Below, in pieces: positions 53,430 to 62,114 of a DNA stretch of 64,000 bases (the first letter of the stretch is position 1; the number at the start of each line of letters is the position of its first letter). A program made the translations under genes and the position numbers. The stretch is from G963556115 sp963667375 (GTDB taxonomy: Bacteria > Planctomycetota > SZUA-567), in assembly GCA_963667375.1 (NCBI GenBank), contig OY763323.1, forward strand, positions 310,001 through 374,000, written 5' to 3'. Below the pieces are notes generated by a model. The model saw nothing but the letters and a program-made list of their open reading frames with translations. It was not told the DNA's origin and did not search any database.

Positions 53430-53942
53430 ATGCGTATTGAAGATACAAAACTTGAAGGTGTCAAGATAATTCATCTCGATGAATTTGAAGATCACCGCGG
53501 CACCTTCGTCGAATTGTTCAATGAAAAAGAGTATCAGAAACTCGGAATTGGCACCAGATTCATTCAGGATGACATCTCCACCTCACGCCGCAACGTGCTG
53601 CGTGGGCTGCATGGTGATGACGGAACCTGCAAGCTGATATCCTGCCTCTTCGGTGAGATTTACTATCTGGTAGTCAATAATGACCCCGAGTCTGCCCAGT
53701 ACCGGCAATGGATCTCCTTCACCCTCTCCGACCGCAACCGCAAGCAGGTATTTATTCCACCAAAGTTCGGAAACGGCCATCTGGTAATGTCCGAGGTCGC
53801 AGTCTTCCATTATAAGCAGAGCGCATACTACAACCCTACCGGGCAGTTTACCATAAAGTGGAACGATCCAGATTATAATTTCTGGTGGCCGGTAAAAGAT
53901 CCGATTCTATCCCAGCGCGATGATTTCGGCGGTTATGTCTGA
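53430..53942 (+). CDS. RmlC/RfbC-like epimerase family cupin
   Basis: A 170-residue cupin of the 3,5-epimerase family: DEFEDHRGTFVELFNEKEY, DDISTSRRNVLRGLHGD with the catalytic His, ISCLFGEIYYLVVNNDPES and IPPKFGNGHLVMSE. The end reads FWWPVKDPILSQRDDF. It differs from the RfbC-like protein at 34955 and is shorter. A truncated copy of its gene lies at 40542-40718. AAGGAG precedes the ATG. It follows the transketolase pair and may prepare their keto-sugar acceptor, or isomerise the product. Confidence 0.85.
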   Translation: MRIEDTKLEGVKIIHLDEFEDHRGTFVELFNEKEYQKLGIGTRFIQDDISTSRRNVLRGLHGDDGTCKLISCLFGEIYYLVVNNDPESAQYRQWISFTLSDRNRKQVFIPPKFGNGHLVMSEVAVFHYKQSAYYNPTGQFTIKWNDPDYNFWWPVKDPILSQRDDFGGYV

Positions 53943-54226
53943 TTTTCCTGCTGTTTTTTTTAAAAACAGCAAGCTTATATATCTAATACCGGGTATATCT
54001 GTTTTCACGAAAAGCAGGAAATCGTTTAAAACAACTTGAGTTTTCAGGTTAAGCAACCGTTATTACGTGTAAAATCTATTATATATAAAGTGAATACTGA
54101 TCTTTAATAATTATATAGAATATGCCCATATTTACCAAGAATTACATTTTACGATATAATACCGCTAACATAAAGCGGAAATAAATGAATCATAACTGTC
54201 AAACCACAGAGATTGAAAGGTTATCA
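53943..54226. other. Intergenic region with promoter before paralogue B
   Basis: Contains an A/T-rich hairpin at 53950-53970 without a U-run. A promoter follows: TTTACC at 54131-54136, an 18-base spacer and a perfect TATAAT at 54155-54160 within TTTACGATATAA (54148-54159). The leader then has a small CCGCT/AGCGG hairpin. Confidence 0.5.
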
Positions 54227-56422
54227 ATGAGCACAAATAACAACAGACTTTTACTTTTAAACCTCAAGTATAATTTTGCTCCCATCAATTGTGCTTTTAT
54301 TATAACCACTCTTATCGATAATAATATCAACTATGATTTCTTTGATATGCAGCTGGACAGTGATCTTGAGAAAAAACTCCAGACAAACGATTACTATGCG
54401 GTTGCCGTCGGCGGTCTGATACTGAATTATATACAAATACAGGAAATCATAGCCCGCATACGCCGGATAAAACCTGAGATAATAATTATACTTGGAGGAC
54501 GGATTCTTGGCATACCGCATAAGTATCTTGATAGATTGGAGGTGGATTTTCTAATTCAGGAGGATGCGAACCCCTCACTGCCGAATCTGCTCAAAGCCCT
54601 GACCAGCGGAAATTCCGATTATAAAACCATAAAAGGAATAGCGTATAAAACCGCTAGCTCCTTCAATTTTACCGAACCGGAAGAGCGCCGCTCGCTTACC
54701 GGGTTTTACCCAACCTGGAAGGATATAGACCTGCAGTATTATCTGGACAACCAAATGAGTATGAATCACGGAGTCCGCAGAAGCTATCCACTGATAGTAG
54801 GTATGGGCTGCGTCGGACGCTGTGTCTTTTGTGCGCCTCAAACCAGCAGTCACCGGGTAAGGGATGTTGATTCCGTCATCAGCGAAATACAGTTCATAAC
54901 CCAGAATTATAAGGTAGATTCCATAGGGATAATGTCTGAAATTTTTTACAACACTGTCGAAGATGCCAGAAAATTCGCAGAAGGCTACCTCAAAGCCGGT
55001 ATAAATAAAACCTTATACACCATGGTGAGACCGGATTTCAAACCCGAAATACTTGAATATCTGGTAAAAGCCGGCTGCAAACACATCTATATTGGAGTAG
55101 AAGCCTATCACACAGACTCATTGAAAAAAATGGGTAAAGGCGTAACAACCAAAGATGTCGACACTATTGTCGCCAAAATCAAGGAACTGGGCATACAGCA
55201 TATCTGCGGTTTTCTTATCGGCAATCCCGGAGATACAGCAGAGTCACTGGACTCAACCCTCGACTTTTTCATCAAGAATAAAATCACTCCCAGCACCATA
55301 GGCGGCAACGGAGTCATAATTTTCCCGGGGACAGCGGCCTACCGCATCGCGCTGCAGAAAAAACTTATCGCTGATGAGGATTTTTACCTGAAAAGACTCT
55401 GCAATTATACCCCGGACACACGACTCACCCCGAATTACGGTCTCGGTAAATATTACCCGAATATAACCACTCTCAGTGATGACGAACTCTGGGAAAAATA
55501 TTCACAAATCTATTATAAAATGTATATGTTCCAGATGGCAACCTTCTCGGCAGTTGATCTGGACTGGAAGACCAATACTGCAGTCTGCAGAAACTGTGGC
55601 GAAAAAATCAATATCCTCAGTTCTCCAGCAACACTCTATATCTGCTCAAACTGCTTCGCCCCGAATTTTATGTTTATGCACAATCTCCTGCTCAAACAGA
55701 GTGCCAATAAAGAAAAGGTCTTCGAAATTATGAAGGCCCACCAGAAAGTCGCTATTTCAGGAACCTTCAACACCATCTATGTTCTTATCGATCTGGCGGC
55801 ACAGTGCGGGAAAAATCCGGATGATCTGCTGATAATAGCCAATGGATCGACTCTGAATCATTTCAAAGCAGCTCTCAAGAATACCACCTGCATTGAATTT
55901 TCGGAGATCTCAACACACAGAATTGACGCATTTGTCCACTACGGGCTCCATGACCCGGAATATATTGAAAACACCATTGCTGCAAGCTGTGGAGTTTCTA
56001 AAGCCAATATATTAAACGCCACTCCGCCTGAATATAAAAATTATTACCGGATCAATATTGACTCAGAAAAGTTTTATTTCGAATACACTTTTGAAGAAGA
56101 TTTGACGGCATTGGGAGAGAGAATAGGTTTAAGCCTCACAACCGGTCATAAAGCTGTCAACACCTGGCTGCTGCCATCCACCGATCTTTATGCAGAGGGC
56201 ATTAATAAAGGGATCTCACAGACCGCGAAGTCAACAGCAGCTCTTGCCGATAATCCTGACGGAGCCATTATAACCACTCCCAGGCTGATTGATGCTCAGG
56301 CAGCCAGAAAAGAACTTATACAGAGTACAGCTATTGCACCTGAAAATATCTTTATTCTGAAGACAGATATTCTACCGGAAATCTGGACTAAGCTGTTCAT
56401 ACAGGAAGCGGCGGCTAATTAA
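54227..56422 (+). CDS. B12-binding radical SAM protein with zinc ribbon and unknown C-terminal domain (paralogue B)
   Basis: A 731-residue protein with the same layout as the product of 41102-43321. The B12-binding-like domain has YYAVAVGGLI and ILGGRILGIPHKYL. The radical SAM domain has GCVGRCVFC at about 200, TMVRPDFKPEILEYLVKAGCKHIYIGVEAY and FLIGNPGDTAES. A zinc ribbon (CRNCGE and CSNCFA) follows near 470, then a 220-residue C-terminal domain beginning KVAISGTFNTIYVLIDLA. I placed the start at 54227, with GAAAGG six bases upstream, because it aligns with the paralogue; an ATG at 54185 is possible. It follows an intact RfbC-like gene. Function unknown. Confidence 0.8.
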   Translation: MSTNNNRLLLLNLKYNFAPINCAFIITTLIDNNINYDFFDMQLDSDLEKKLQTNDYYAVAVGGLILNYIQIQEIIARIRRIKPEIIIILGGRILGIPHKYLDRLEVDFLIQEDANPSLPNLLKALTSGNSDYKTIKGIAYKTASSFNFTEPEERRSLTGFYPTWKDIDLQYYLDNQMSMNHGVRRSYPLIVGMGCVGRCVFCAPQTSSHRVRDVDSVISEIQFITQNYKVDSIGIMSEIFYNTVEDARKFAEGYLKAGINKTLYTMVRPDFKPEILEYLVKAGCKHIYIGVEAYHTDSLKKMGKGVTTKDVDTIVAKIKELGIQHICGFLIGNPGDTAESLDSTLDFFIKNKITPSTIGGNGVIIFPGTAAYRIALQKKLIADEDFYLKRLCNYTPDTRLTPNYGLGKYYPNITTLSDDELWEKYSQIYYKMYMFQMATFSAVDLDWKTNTAVCRNCGEKINILSSPATLYICSNCFAPNFMFMHNLLLKQSANKEKVFEIMKAHQKVAISGTFNTIYVLIDLAAQCGKNPDDLLIIANGSTLNHFKAALKNTTCIEFSEISTHRIDAFVHYGLHDPEYIENTIAASCGVSKANILNATPPEYKNYYRINIDSEKFYFEYTFEEDLTALGERIGLSLTTGHKAVNTWLLPSTDLYAEGINKGISQTAKSTAALADNPDGAIITTPRLIDAQAARKELIQSTAIAPENIFILKTDILPEIWTKLFIQEAAAN

Positions 56423-56693
56423 AGCCGGTGAGCAAATATTATTGCGTTTTTGCCATTGCAGATAAAGGCTATAAAAAGTCGACTGAGCTTTCAGTTAAGC
56501 GATAATTTTATACCGTAAAGTGTCGGGGAGCCGCTACCGATACTATGATTAGTCAGAAGTACGTAGAAAAGCAGTTTTGACTTGCATTATCCGTACCATA
56601 CTGCACAATATTACTAATAGTGTTGCAGTTAAGTAATCCAATCGTAATTATAACATATTGCTAAACAAAGAAATATACTGAAGGACAACTAGT
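56423..56693. other. Intergenic region before the PLP dehydratase gene
   Basis: A 271-base spacer. Near 56623 TTGCAG is followed by AT-rich sequence ending in TTATAAC, a possible weak promoter for the GDP-sugar block. No terminator for paralogue B is evident. Confidence 0.35.
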
Positions 56694-57896
56694 ATGGAAT
56701 ATAAATGGCCACTGATGCGCAACAACATCGATCAGCAGGATCTGAAGACGCTGATAGATTTTCTACAGACCGATCCAAGACTTACTCAATCAGCGAATGT
56801 AAAAGAGTTCGAAGAAAAATGGTCCGAATGGCTGGGAGTAAAACATAGTGTTTTCGTCAACTCCGGCTCATCTGCGAACCTGATTACCATAGCCGGACTC
56901 CGGCACCAGATTGAGACCGGTAAGCTCCCGGGGCACAGCATGGAAAATTCCGAAATAATTGTCTCGCCTCTGGGCTGGTCATCGGTAGTTACCAGTGTTC
57001 TGCATGCCGGCTTCAAACCGGTATTTGCAGATATTGATCTGGCAACCCTCAGCATGAATACCGACGCCGTGATCGACAGCATTACCGAGAACACCGTAGC
57101 GGTTCTACTCGTTCACGCCCAGGGCTTCAGCGCCCTCTCGGAGAAACTGCTCAAGACTCTGGAGCAGAAAGGCATACTACTCATCGAAGATGTCTGCGAG
57201 TCACATGGTGCCAGATATCAGGGGCGGAAGCTGGGCAGCTTCGGTTTCGCCTCAAACTTCTCCTTTTATTTTGCTCACCACATGAGCACCATTGAAGGTG
57301 GTATGGTCTCAACCAATGACCCGGAGTTCTACCAGCTGATGCGGATGATGCGCTCACACGGTATGGTGCGTGAGGCCACCTGTGCCGATACCAGAAAACA
57401 CTACACCGATAAATTCCCGGACCTGAATGAAAAATTCATCTTCGCCTGCACCGGCTACAATGTGCGCAATACCGAGCTGGGCGGAGTTATCGGTCTGTCG
57501 CAACTGCCGAAACTCGATAATAACTGCCGCAAACGCGCCACTAATCTCGAACTCTTCCTCAGTCAGCTTGATAATGACAAGTTCTTCACCGATTTTGCCA
57601 TTGAAGATTCCTCAAACTACGCCTTGCCGATAATAATGCAGGAAAAGAATGACCATAAACGCGATCTGCTCCAGCAGACAATGGATCAGAACAGTATAGA
57701 ATACCGTAGGGGTAATGCCGGAGGCGGCAATCAGATGCGCCAGCCGTATATGCAGCGCCATCTCACCAGCCAGCGCCCGGAAGATCTGCCGGTAACCGAA
57801 CATGTACATTTTTACGGCTACTATATCGGAAATTACCCCGGACTGACCCCGGAAGAAATAAGTGAGCTGACAGCAATAATCAATAAGGCATTTTAA
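56694..57896 (+). CDS. PLP-dependent sugar 3-dehydratase, ColD-like (His in place of Lys)
   Basis: A 400-residue DegT/DnrJ-fold protein. The segment that carries the PLP Lys in aminotransferases reads FYFAHHMSTIEGGMVST, with His. This is the hallmark of the 3-dehydratases ColD and RfbH. The cysteines that hold the [2Fe-2S] cluster in RfbH are absent in TCADTRKHYTDKFPDLNEK, so it is closer to ColD, which removes the C3 hydroxyl of GDP-4-keto-6-deoxymannose. NSGSSANLI and LIEDVCESHGA bind the cofactor. It is followed by a GMD-like gene, which suggests a GDP-linked substrate. AAGGA precedes the ATG. Confidence 0.85.
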   Translation: MEYKWPLMRNNIDQQDLKTLIDFLQTDPRLTQSANVKEFEEKWSEWLGVKHSVFVNSGSSANLITIAGLRHQIETGKLPGHSMENSEIIVSPLGWSSVVTSVLHAGFKPVFADIDLATLSMNTDAVIDSITENTVAVLLVHAQGFSALSEKLLKTLEQKGILLIEDVCESHGARYQGRKLGSFGFASNFSFYFAHHMSTIEGGMVSTNDPEFYQLMRMMRSHGMVREATCADTRKHYTDKFPDLNEKFIFACTGYNVRNTELGGVIGLSQLPKLDNNCRKRATNLELFLSQLDNDKFFTDFAIEDSSNYALPIIMQEKNDHKRDLLQQTMDQNSIEYRRGNAGGGNQMRQPYMQRHLTSQRPEDLPVTEHVHFYGYYIGNYPGLTPEEISELTAIINKAF

Positions 57897-57929
57897 CCGC
57901 TTTACAATCTTGATCTGAGAGACAGAGCT

Positions 57930-58940
57930 ATGAAAAAAGTACTGATAACCGGCATTACCGGCATGGTGGGAAGCCATCTGGCTGACTTTATACTTGAGAA
58001 TACCGACTGGCACATTTACGGCATGTGCCGCTGGCGCAGCCCGCTGAATAACGTCGAGCATCTGCTGGAAAGAGCGAACAATAACGACCGGCTCACCTTC
58101 CTCACCGGTGACCTCTGTGATTATCTCTCGCTGCAGAACTGCGTCAAGCAGGCAGCCCCGGATTATGTCTTCCATCTGGCGGCACAGAGCTTTCCCCGCA
58201 CCAGCTTTGAAAGCCCGCTGCAGACCTATGACACCAACATTCTCGGCACCGAACGCCTTTTAGAAGCTTTACGCCACAATACAGATATTGATCCGGTGAT
58301 TCATGTATGCTCCTCTTCCGAGGTCTTCGGCAGAGTACCGCGGGAAAAACTTCCGATAGCCGAGGACTGTTCCTTTCACCCTGCCTCTCCCTACTCCATA
58401 TCGAAGATCGGAACCGATATCATCGGTCAGTTCCATGCCGAAGCGTATAAACAGAGGATTGTCATTACCCGGATGTTCACTCATACCGGTCCCAGACGCG
58501 GTGACGTCTTTGTTGAATCAACATTCGCCAAACAGATTGCCATGATCGAAGCCGGACAGCTGGAACCGGTTATCAAAGTAGGAAACCTCGATTCACTCCG
58601 CACCTGGGCTGATGTCCGCGATGCCGTACGCGCCTATTATCTGCTGGTGACCGTGGATCCGATACCGGGAGAAGCCTATAACATCGGTGGTGACTTCACC
58701 TGTACCGTCAGGGAGATGCTCGACACCCTGCTCAAGCTCTCAACGGCTGCTGACATTCGCATTGAGATCGACCCGGCAAGACTCCGCCCGCTGGACGCTG
58801 ATCTACAGGTTCCGGACTGCAGTAAGTTCAAAGCCAAGACCTCATGGAAACCTGAAATAAGCTTTGAGCAGACGATGCAGGATCTGCTTACATACTGGCG
58901 CCAGCGGATAAACCGCGGTGAACGTTTCCTTACCCGCTGA
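57930..58940 (+). CDS. GDP-sugar 4,6-dehydratase (GMD/DmhA-like)
   Basis: A 336-residue extended SDR. ITGITGMVGSHLADF binds NAD(P), GMCRWRSPLNNVEHL is like the GxxRR-S-N segment of GDP-mannose dehydratases, and HLAAQSFPRTSFESPLQTYDTNILGT, CSSSEVFG, YSISKIGTD and TRMFTHTGPRRGDVFVESTFAKQ follow. GMD uses GDP-mannose; with the GDP-heptose genes hddA and hddC downstream, GDP-D-glycero-D-manno-heptose (as for DmhA and WcbK) is an alternative. It supplies the 4-keto-6-deoxy sugar for the ColD-like enzyme before it. Confidence 0.82.
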   Translation: MKKVLITGITGMVGSHLADFILENTDWHIYGMCRWRSPLNNVEHLLERANNNDRLTFLTGDLCDYLSLQNCVKQAAPDYVFHLAAQSFPRTSFESPLQTYDTNILGTERLLEALRHNTDIDPVIHVCSSSEVFGRVPREKLPIAEDCSFHPASPYSISKIGTDIIGQFHAEAYKQRIVITRMFTHTGPRRGDVFVESTFAKQIAMIEAGQLEPVIKVGNLDSLRTWADVRDAVRAYYLLVTVDPIPGEAYNIGGDFTCTVREMLDTLLKLSTAADIRIEIDPARLRPLDADLQVPDCSKFKAKTSWKPEISFEQTMQDLLTYWRQRINRGERFLTR

Positions 58941-58951
58941 AGAAGGCAGAA

Positions 58952-59515
58952 ATGCAGAAAAAAACAAGCACGCCCCAGACTCAGAATTCCGGCATAACCG
59001 AGGTACACCGTAACCCCTGGTTTCATGTAATGAATAGAAACGGTTACTACACTCTGGAGTATGACGAGCCGCAGAATGTCGTACTCCCGCTAGTTAACGA
59101 TAAATATATTCTACTGATCCGATCCATCCGGCCGGTAATCAACGATACACCATGGGAGCTCCCAGCGGGAGGGTGTGAAGCCGGAGAGGACGCAACAGAA
59201 GCGATCAGACGCGAACTGCAGGAAGAGGCCGGGATCATGATCTCTGATCTCAGCCGTTTCAAAAGTCTGCCACCGATTGCCGAAATGCCCGGGCGCATGC
59301 CGCAACTCCTGAATATCTTCACTATCGGACTAAGCCGCGAAGAGTATGACCAGCGCAGCAGTTTTGACAGCAATGAAGTAGTTGAAGTCGCATTATTTCC
59401 ATTTAAAATGGTAGCAGAAATGATACGAGACAGCAGCATCTACCTCTCTCCGGTTGGCTGTATACTCTCGCGTTTCTTATTTTCACGCCTCGATCTGGAG
59501 GCTTTTGATAACTGA
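58952..59515 (+). CDS. Nudix hydrolase
   Basis: A 187-residue Nudix protein. The Nudix box runs from GCEAGEDATEAIRREL to QEEAGIM at about residues 73-95, with the REx2EE metal-binding residues intact. The general layout (VEVHRNPWFHVMNRNGYYTLEY-like start) resembles ADP-sugar or GDP-mannose pyrophosphatases. It could recycle or proofread nucleotide sugars. AAGG precedes the ATG, 11 bases after the dehydratase gene. Confidence 0.85.
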   Translation: MQKKTSTPQTQNSGITEVHRNPWFHVMNRNGYYTLEYDEPQNVVLPLVNDKYILLIRSIRPVINDTPWELPAGGCEAGEDATEAIRRELQEEAGIMISDLSRFKSLPPIAEMPGRMPQLLNIFTIGLSREEYDQRSSFDSNEVVEVALFPFKMVAEMIRDSSIYLSPVGCILSRFLFSRLDLEAFDN

Positions 59516-59563
59516 ATAACCAAATAACGGTAAGGTCTTAACTTCTACCGGCAAAGGAATATC

Positions 59564-61039
59564 ATGAATACCAGTACCGACATATTATTAATCAATCCCG
59601 GCGGCAGCCGCAAGAAAGTCTATCAGGATCTGAGCAAGGTGTTTTCAGCGATTGACACCCCTTTCTGGGCCGCACTAACCGCCGGTTATCTGCGCAATAA
59701 AGCGATAAATGTAGATCTGCTCGATGCCAACGCTGAAAATCTGGATTTCAACGAGACCGCCGAGTATGCCCGTAAAATCAATCCTGAATTCATCGCCATT
59801 ATCTGTTACAGCCAGCAGGCAAATGTCTGCACCCCGATCATGGTGGCGGTAGGTGAACTCTGCCGGAAGCTGAAAGAGACCCTGCCCGCGACCAGAATTA
59901 TTCTCACCGGCTGGCATCCTTCAGCCCTTCCTGAGCGCACGCTCAGAGAAGAAGCCTGTGACTATGTTGCCAAAGGAGAAGGCTTCAAAACCTTGGAAGC
60001 ACTGGTAAAAGGCACCCCGGAACCAGAAGTACCCGGACTCTGGTGGCGTGAAGGAGAGACCATCTGCTCCGGCCGTAAGGCGGAAAACATTCAGGATCTC
60101 TCCGAGGAACTTACCGATGTCGCCTGGGACCTGCTCCCGATGGAAAAATACCGCGCCTTCAGCTGGATGTGTCTGGGTGACTTCAGCGAGCGAACCAGAT
60201 TTGCCTCTCTCTTTACCAGCCTCGGCTGCCCCTACAAATGCTCATTCTGCGCTATACATGCCACCTACGGTGAACACAAGCTCCGTAACTGGAATACCGA
60301 ATGGGTTATGAAACAACTGGATATTCTGGTGCAGCAATACGGGGTACGCCATATTAATCTTCACGATGAGCTTTTTGTTTTCAGCCGGGCGCACTACCGC
60401 CCTATAGCAGAAGGCATTATCGAACGCGGCTATAAACTGAATATCAATGCTTTTGCCCGGGTTGACGTGATAGCAAAGATACCGGAAGAAGATCTGGCAC
60501 TGCTGAAGGAGGCGGGCTTCAACTGGTTCAAGCTCGGTATCGAAACCGGCAATGAAAGTGTCCGGGCAAATGTCTCCAAGAACAGCTATTCCCTGGACGA
60601 TGTACGTCAGGCAGTAGCAAAAATTCACCACCATGATATCGATATCTGTGCCAATTTCATGTTCGGGCTGCCCGGTGATGATTATGACTCCATGCAGGAC
60701 ACGCTCAATCTGGCGCTGGAGCTTCTTCCTTCATTCCCCAGCTTCTTCTGCACTATGGCGATACCCGGTTCAGAGCTGTACGAGGAATCTCTCCACTCCG
60801 GCACACCGCTGCCTGACACCTGGCTGGGATATGCGTCCCAGGGCTATGACTTCCTGCCACTGCCTACTGAGAAACTGAGTGCAGCCGAGGTTCTGGAGTT
60901 CAGAGATTATGCTTTCACCACCTATTATGACAATCCACGGTATCTACATAAAATACGTGAACGTTTCGGTGAAGAGTCATATCAGCACATAAAAGAGATG
61001 AATGCCATTAAATTAAAGCGCAGATTACTTGGTGATTGA
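59564..61039 (+). CDS. B12-binding-domain radical SAM protein (IV)
   Basis: A 491-residue protein of the common B12-binding/radical SAM type. Residues about 5-150 are the cobalamin-binding-like fold (DILLINPGGSRKK, IICYSQQANVCTPIM, IILTGWHPSALPERTL, CDYVAKGEGFKTLEAL). The radical SAM motif GCPYKCSFC is near residue 219, followed by INLHDELFVF, LKLGIETGNESVRANV-like FKLGIETGNESV and MFGLPGDDYDS. It lacks the zinc ribbon and C-terminal domain of paralogues A and B. Between the Nudix and hddA genes it probably acts on the same glycan or nucleotide sugar. AAAGGA precedes the ATG. Confidence 0.87.
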   Translation: MNTSTDILLINPGGSRKKVYQDLSKVFSAIDTPFWAALTAGYLRNKAINVDLLDANAENLDFNETAEYARKINPEFIAIICYSQQANVCTPIMVAVGELCRKLKETLPATRIILTGWHPSALPERTLREEACDYVAKGEGFKTLEALVKGTPEPEVPGLWWREGETICSGRKAENIQDLSEELTDVAWDLLPMEKYRAFSWMCLGDFSERTRFASLFTSLGCPYKCSFCAIHATYGEHKLRNWNTEWVMKQLDILVQQYGVRHINLHDELFVFSRAHYRPIAEGIIERGYKLNINAFARVDVIAKIPEEDLALLKEAGFNWFKLGIETGNESVRANVSKNSYSLDDVRQAVAKIHHHDIDICANFMFGLPGDDYDSMQDTLNLALELLPSFPSFFCTMAIPGSELYEESLHSGTPLPDTWLGYASQGYDFLPLPTEKLSAAEVLEFRDYAFTTYYDNPRYLHKIRERFGEESYQHIKEMNAIKLKRRLLGD

Positions 61040-61103
61040 CAATAAACAACCATAAAAGTATACTAAAAGCAATGTTTGCTGTTTTGTGTCATAAGGGGAA
61101 TAA

Positions 61104-62114
61104 ATGATAATTACACGTACTCCTTTCCGGATATCATTTTTTGGCGGCGGCACCGACTTTCCCGAATTCTTTAATGAGCATGGCGGAAGTGTTCTGAGTA
61201 CAACAATCAACCACTACTGCTATATAACCTGCAGAATAATGCCGCCGTTCTTTGACTACAAATACTCCCTGCGCTATACCAATACCGAACGCTGCAAGGA
61301 TCTGGAGGATATCCAGCATAATACAATCCGTGAAAGTATACGTTATCTCGACTTTTCCTACGGTATCGAGGTTTCCCATAGTGGTGACATCCCGGCCAAT
61401 TCCGGTATCGGCTCCAGTTCTTCCTTCTGCGTCGGCTTTCTCAACGCACTCTACGGTCTGCGTTCAAAGATGATGACCAGACGCCAGATAGCGGAACAGG
61501 CAATACATATCGAACGCAACATGGTCAAGGAGCAGGTAGGTTTTCAGGATCAGATTGCTACCGCCTTCGGTGGTTTCAACCGCATTGACTTCTATAATAA
61601 TGAAAGATTCAATGTCACTCCGATACTTATCGGTCAAGACAAAATTGAACGGCTCAATAATAATCTGATCCTTATTTATTCCGGTCATCCCCGCTACTCT
61701 TCAGATATTATCGCTTCACTGACTACCGACAAATTAAAGAAAAAACTTGTATATCAGGAGATGAAAAAACATGTTGATACCGCGGTGGATATCCTAAATA
61801 ACGACGGAGATATCAATGATTTCGGACGCCTGCTCCACGAGAGCTGGATGCTGAAAAAGACTCTTGGCAGTCAGGTTTCAAATCAGCATCTGGATGACCT
61901 GTATCAGGAAGGTCTTGATGCCGGTGCTCTCGGCGGAAAAATCTGCGGAGCGGGTGGTGGCGGATTTTTCCTCTTCTTCGTTCCCGAAGAAAAACGCAGC
62001 AATTTTCTGCTGCATTTCAAGAGACTCCTGCATGTGCCCTTCAGATTTGAGAATTATGGCTCGCAGGTCATCTTCTTCACTTCTGGAGAGCCGCACCTGA
62101 ACCGGAGCTACTGA
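61104..62114 (+). CDS. hddA: GHMP-family heptose/sugar kinase (HddA-like)
   Basis: A 336-residue GHMP kinase. RTPFRISFFGGGTDFPEFF at the N-terminus is typical of D-glycero-alpha-D-manno-heptose 7-phosphate kinase. SGIGSSSSFCVGFLNAL is the ATP-binding GHMP motif, and KICGAGGGGFFLFF the C-terminal one. HddA makes heptose 1,7-bisphosphate on the route to GDP-heptose. The stop overlaps the next start by one base. AAGGGG precedes the ATG. GmhA and GmhB, also needed, are not in the window. Confidence 0.85.
   Translation: MIITRTPFRISFFGGGTDFPEFFNEHGGSVLSTTINHYCYITCRIMPPFFDYKYSLRYTNTERCKDLEDIQHNTIRESIRYLDFSYGIEVSHSGDIPANSGIGSSSSFCVGFLNALYGLRSKMMTRRQIAEQAIHIERNMVKEQVGFQDQIATAFGGFNRIDFYNNERFNVTPILIGQDKIERLNNNLILIYSGHPRYSSDIIASLTTDKLKKKLVYQEMKKHVDTAVDILNNDGDINDFGRLLHESWMLKKTLGSQVSNQHLDDLYQEGLDAGALGGKICGAGGGGFFLFFVPEEKRSNFLLHFKRLLHVPFRFENYGSQVIFFTSGEPHLNRSY

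Noticed and set aside
53950..53970. Terminator after the RfbC-like gene
   Set aside because: The hairpin GCTGTTTTT/AAAAACAGC has little GC and no U-run on either strand.
56694..57896. RfbH-type CDP-4-keto-6-deoxyglucose 3-dehydrase
   Set aside because: The CxCxxC-type iron-sulfur ligands of RfbH are absent; the His replacement and length are nearer to ColD.
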